Shown here: piece by piece, positions 62,001 through 64,000 of the stretch
Position numbering within the stretch: the stretch's first letter is position 1
Layout: the number at the start of each line of letters is the position of its first letter
From: Galbula dea
Taxonomy: Eukaryota > Chordata > Aves > Piciformes > Galbulidae
Direction of reading: 5' to 3'
NCBI GenBank assembly: GCA_013399015.1
Contig: VWZX01004903.1
Location: 1,192,224-1,256,223, forward strand
DNA length: 64,000 bases
Translations under genes and position numbers: made by a program
Notes under the pieces: generated by a model
Seen by the model: only the letters and a program-made list of their open reading frames with translations
What the model was told of the DNA's origin: nothing
Database searches by the model: none

Positions 62001-63389
62001 AATTTATAGTGAAGCAGTGAAGTTTTTGGAGTTTTATCTTCATTTGAATGCACTGTGCCATGTTTTTCTATTATTTATCGAGCTCTTGAGGAACACAAGA
62101 TTTCTGAAGGTCTTAGCAGAGATGTAATCACCACTGAGTTTTAGCTTATTTATGCTTTAAAGGCTAGCACCAAGAGATTTTGTTAGAAATGCCATGTGGT
62201 AGTTTTGCCCCAGCAGCAAAACTGCATCACAAAAAGGTGATCATAAAAGGGTAAGCAATTAGCATACTAGGGATTTCAAATGGTGTGCACTTCACCAGGA
62301 CATTCCATGATTTTTTGAGAGGAAAAAACCATCTTCCTAAATGATGTGAGTGCTTCAGAAAATCCTTGGATCCTTTCTAGTTAGAGCACCATTTTCCACC
62401 TCTTTGAGACAAATTATTTACACTACCTGCCTTCCTCCCCCAGAGACTCAATTTCCCTGCTGCTCTGGAGTGATGCAGAAGGATGGATTTGGGAACCAGC
62501 TATTGAGACCTGTGTGGAAAAGAGAGACAAAAATATAGCATGTGGAACCTGAACTCCCCTATGCTCTGTGATGCGAAGTCTCAGAGCATGATGGTGTCTG
62601 ATGCAAAGGCTGGCTCATTTTGAGCTGATGGCTAATGAATATTGTCTACTACATTTGCAGAAAGAGCTCTAAGGGATGGAAATTTGTTTGTGTTTTCGGG
62701 AGCTTGATGTTTGGTAAGGTTGCAGAGGGGTAACCTGAAAAGGCCTGTTGTTCTAGCTCAGATATGCGAAGGAGTTGTTTTCATTCTTAAACGATTAAGG
62801 TCACTTCAGCAGTGACTTGTTCTGACAGAGTCTTAAAGCTTACATTAGAAAAACTGAAACAAAATGCTGATCACTTTGGATTTACACTGACTGACACTTG
62901 AGGTAATTATCAGTCTTTATAGACATGGGTATATTATTCTAATTACGAGAGGCATTACAGCCAAGCATTTTACCCCATGGTTAAATTCTGGTGATGCACA
63001 CGAGATGGTTGGCAGGAAGATTCTTTGCGGTAAAGCTTGCCATCTACTGGGAAATCTTCAGTACTGCCAGAAACATGCCAACACCTGCGTCTTTTAAAAG
63101 AGCTGGCACAAACTAGTAAATAGAAGAAAAGCTAAGAAAAAAGACTATTTTTTTCCCTCTTGGAGAAGCTTATTTGAATTCATTAAAATGATCTTGTTAT
63201 TATATGAATAATTGAGCTTGTACAGTTAATCAGCGCTAAAAAACCATGGTTTTGACTGGTAAAGGTTTCATAGTGATCAGAAAACACTGTAATAATGTAA
63301 AAAAATGTTATGAAGTTGAAAATGCATGACAATGAGCATAGGAGAACAAAATTAAATTAGTAAGAAAGTTAACATAAACAGAACAAGAG

Positions 63390-64000
63390 TTTTGGAAGGG
63401 CCAAAGCAACTTAGCACGTATCTTGTGAGCCACCGAGGTGCGGTGAGCCATCTGGGCATGTCACTGCTAGCTGTGAGGTCAGTCTCCTGTAAATCTCCAG
63501 GCATGGTTGTAAGTAGGCTGAGGGCTGCTGTCAGAAAAACTGTGGCACCAGGACTGAGGCCCCACACAAACATGTTGGTGTCCAGGTTCTTGACTGTGGA
63601 GAGTGCCAGAGCCTGGCATTTGCAATGGAAGGTAGTGGAGATAACCCCTGTGTCAGGGTGAACAGGTGAATAATCTGCTCAGTATGGTGGCTGAGCTGAA
63701 GGAAGAAGTCAGGAGGTTACAGACTATAGAGGAGCGTGAAAGGGAGATAGAGTGGTGCGGGGAGATAGAGTGGTGCGGCCAGGCTCTGCCGTCCCTGACA
63801 GAGGGGCAGCAGGTGAGGGCTGCACAAGAAGGAGGGGATCCTGCACCCTCTTGCCACCCAAGATGACCCAAGAGTTGGGGGGGAATGCAGGCAGGTCCCT
63901 TACCGGGGAGGTGGGAGAGGCAAGAGAGGCTCCTATCAACCTCCCCTGTTTTCTCAGTTCCCCATACACCTTAGGAATGGGACCCTTGTAACAAAAGGCT
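63390..64000 (+). mobile_element. Retroelement fragment resembling avian CR1 ORF1 (runs off window)
   Basis: The plus strand is GC-richer than its surroundings and encodes, in broken frames, AELKEEVRRLQTIEEREREI (a charged coiled-coil-like stretch), then QALPSLTEGQQ and, in another frame, PKMTQELGGNAGRSLTGEVG. This resembles the ORF1-type leader of avian CR1 elements as I remember it; another avian retroelement is possible. Stop codons and frame changes show it is dead. An 18-bp unit, GAGATAGAGTGGTGCGGS, is tandemly duplicated inside it (about 63745-63779). The right end is beyond the window. Confidence 0.5.

Larger units (their letters stand above)
57935..64000 (-). other. CRB1 intron 1 or upstream region
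   Basis: Sequence 5' of exon 2 with respect to CRB1. A candidate signal-peptide exon lies at 58944-59028 and a retroelement-like segment at 63390-64000. In human, exon 1 is tens of kilobases away, so most of this is probably intron. I saw no CpG island promoter and no other gene. Confidence 0.6.

Overview
This is a vertebrate nuclear window, most likely from a bird. It is AT-rich and intron-dominated, and its interspersed repeats are CR1-type non-LTR retrotransposons. These include typical 3' ends with ATTCTNTG octamer tails and one tRNA-headed SINE with a CR1-type tail. I see no bacterial, organellar or viral gene organisation.

The only protein gene I can support is CRB1 (Crumbs homolog 1), on the minus strand. 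Ten consecutive internal coding exons, corresponding to human exons 2 to 11, lie between 57934 and 11532. All have consensus splice sites and compatible phases. Seven have the same length as I recall for the human exon (196, 140, 183, 166, 907, 129, 127 nt); the other three (585, 954, 551 nt) differ by one codon each. Together they encode about 1312 residues: 19 EGF-like modules and 3 laminin-G domains, the extracellular part of the apical polarity protein of photoreceptors and Muller glia. Exon 12 (main transmembrane segment, FERM-binding juxtamembrane region and ERLI PDZ-binding end) was not found and probably lies beyond the left edge. The signal-peptide exon was not found with certainty; a candidate lies at 58944-59028.

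Two further pieces suggest an alternative CRB1 isoform. Reading through the exon 11 donor stays open for exactly 41 codons and gives a hydrophobic segment plus an acidic tail ending EWGEQEDY (11406-11531). It matches the alternative C-terminus recalled from the human 1376-residue form. Inside the 21-kb intron 5, an ATG in strong context opens a short hydrophobic leader of 17 codons. It ends at a phase-1 GTAAAT donor (29495-29546) that joins exon 6 in frame. Together they would encode a 1003-residue protein with the layout described for mammalian CRB1-B.

Layout on the plus axis: 1-11405 intron 11; 11406-11658 exon 11 with alternative 3' extension; 14502-14630 exon 10; 16127-17033 exon 9; intron 8 with a CR1 3' end; 20184-20349 exon 8; 20738-21288 exon 7; 24846-25799 exon 6; 25800-46940 intron 5 with the alternative first exon and several CR1 fragments; 46941-47123 exon 5 in a local GC-rich patch; 48355-48494 exon 4; 51172-51367 exon 3; intron 2 with the chimeric SINE; 57350-57934 exon 2; then intron 1 or upstream sequence, ending in a CR1-ORF1-like fragment at the right edge.
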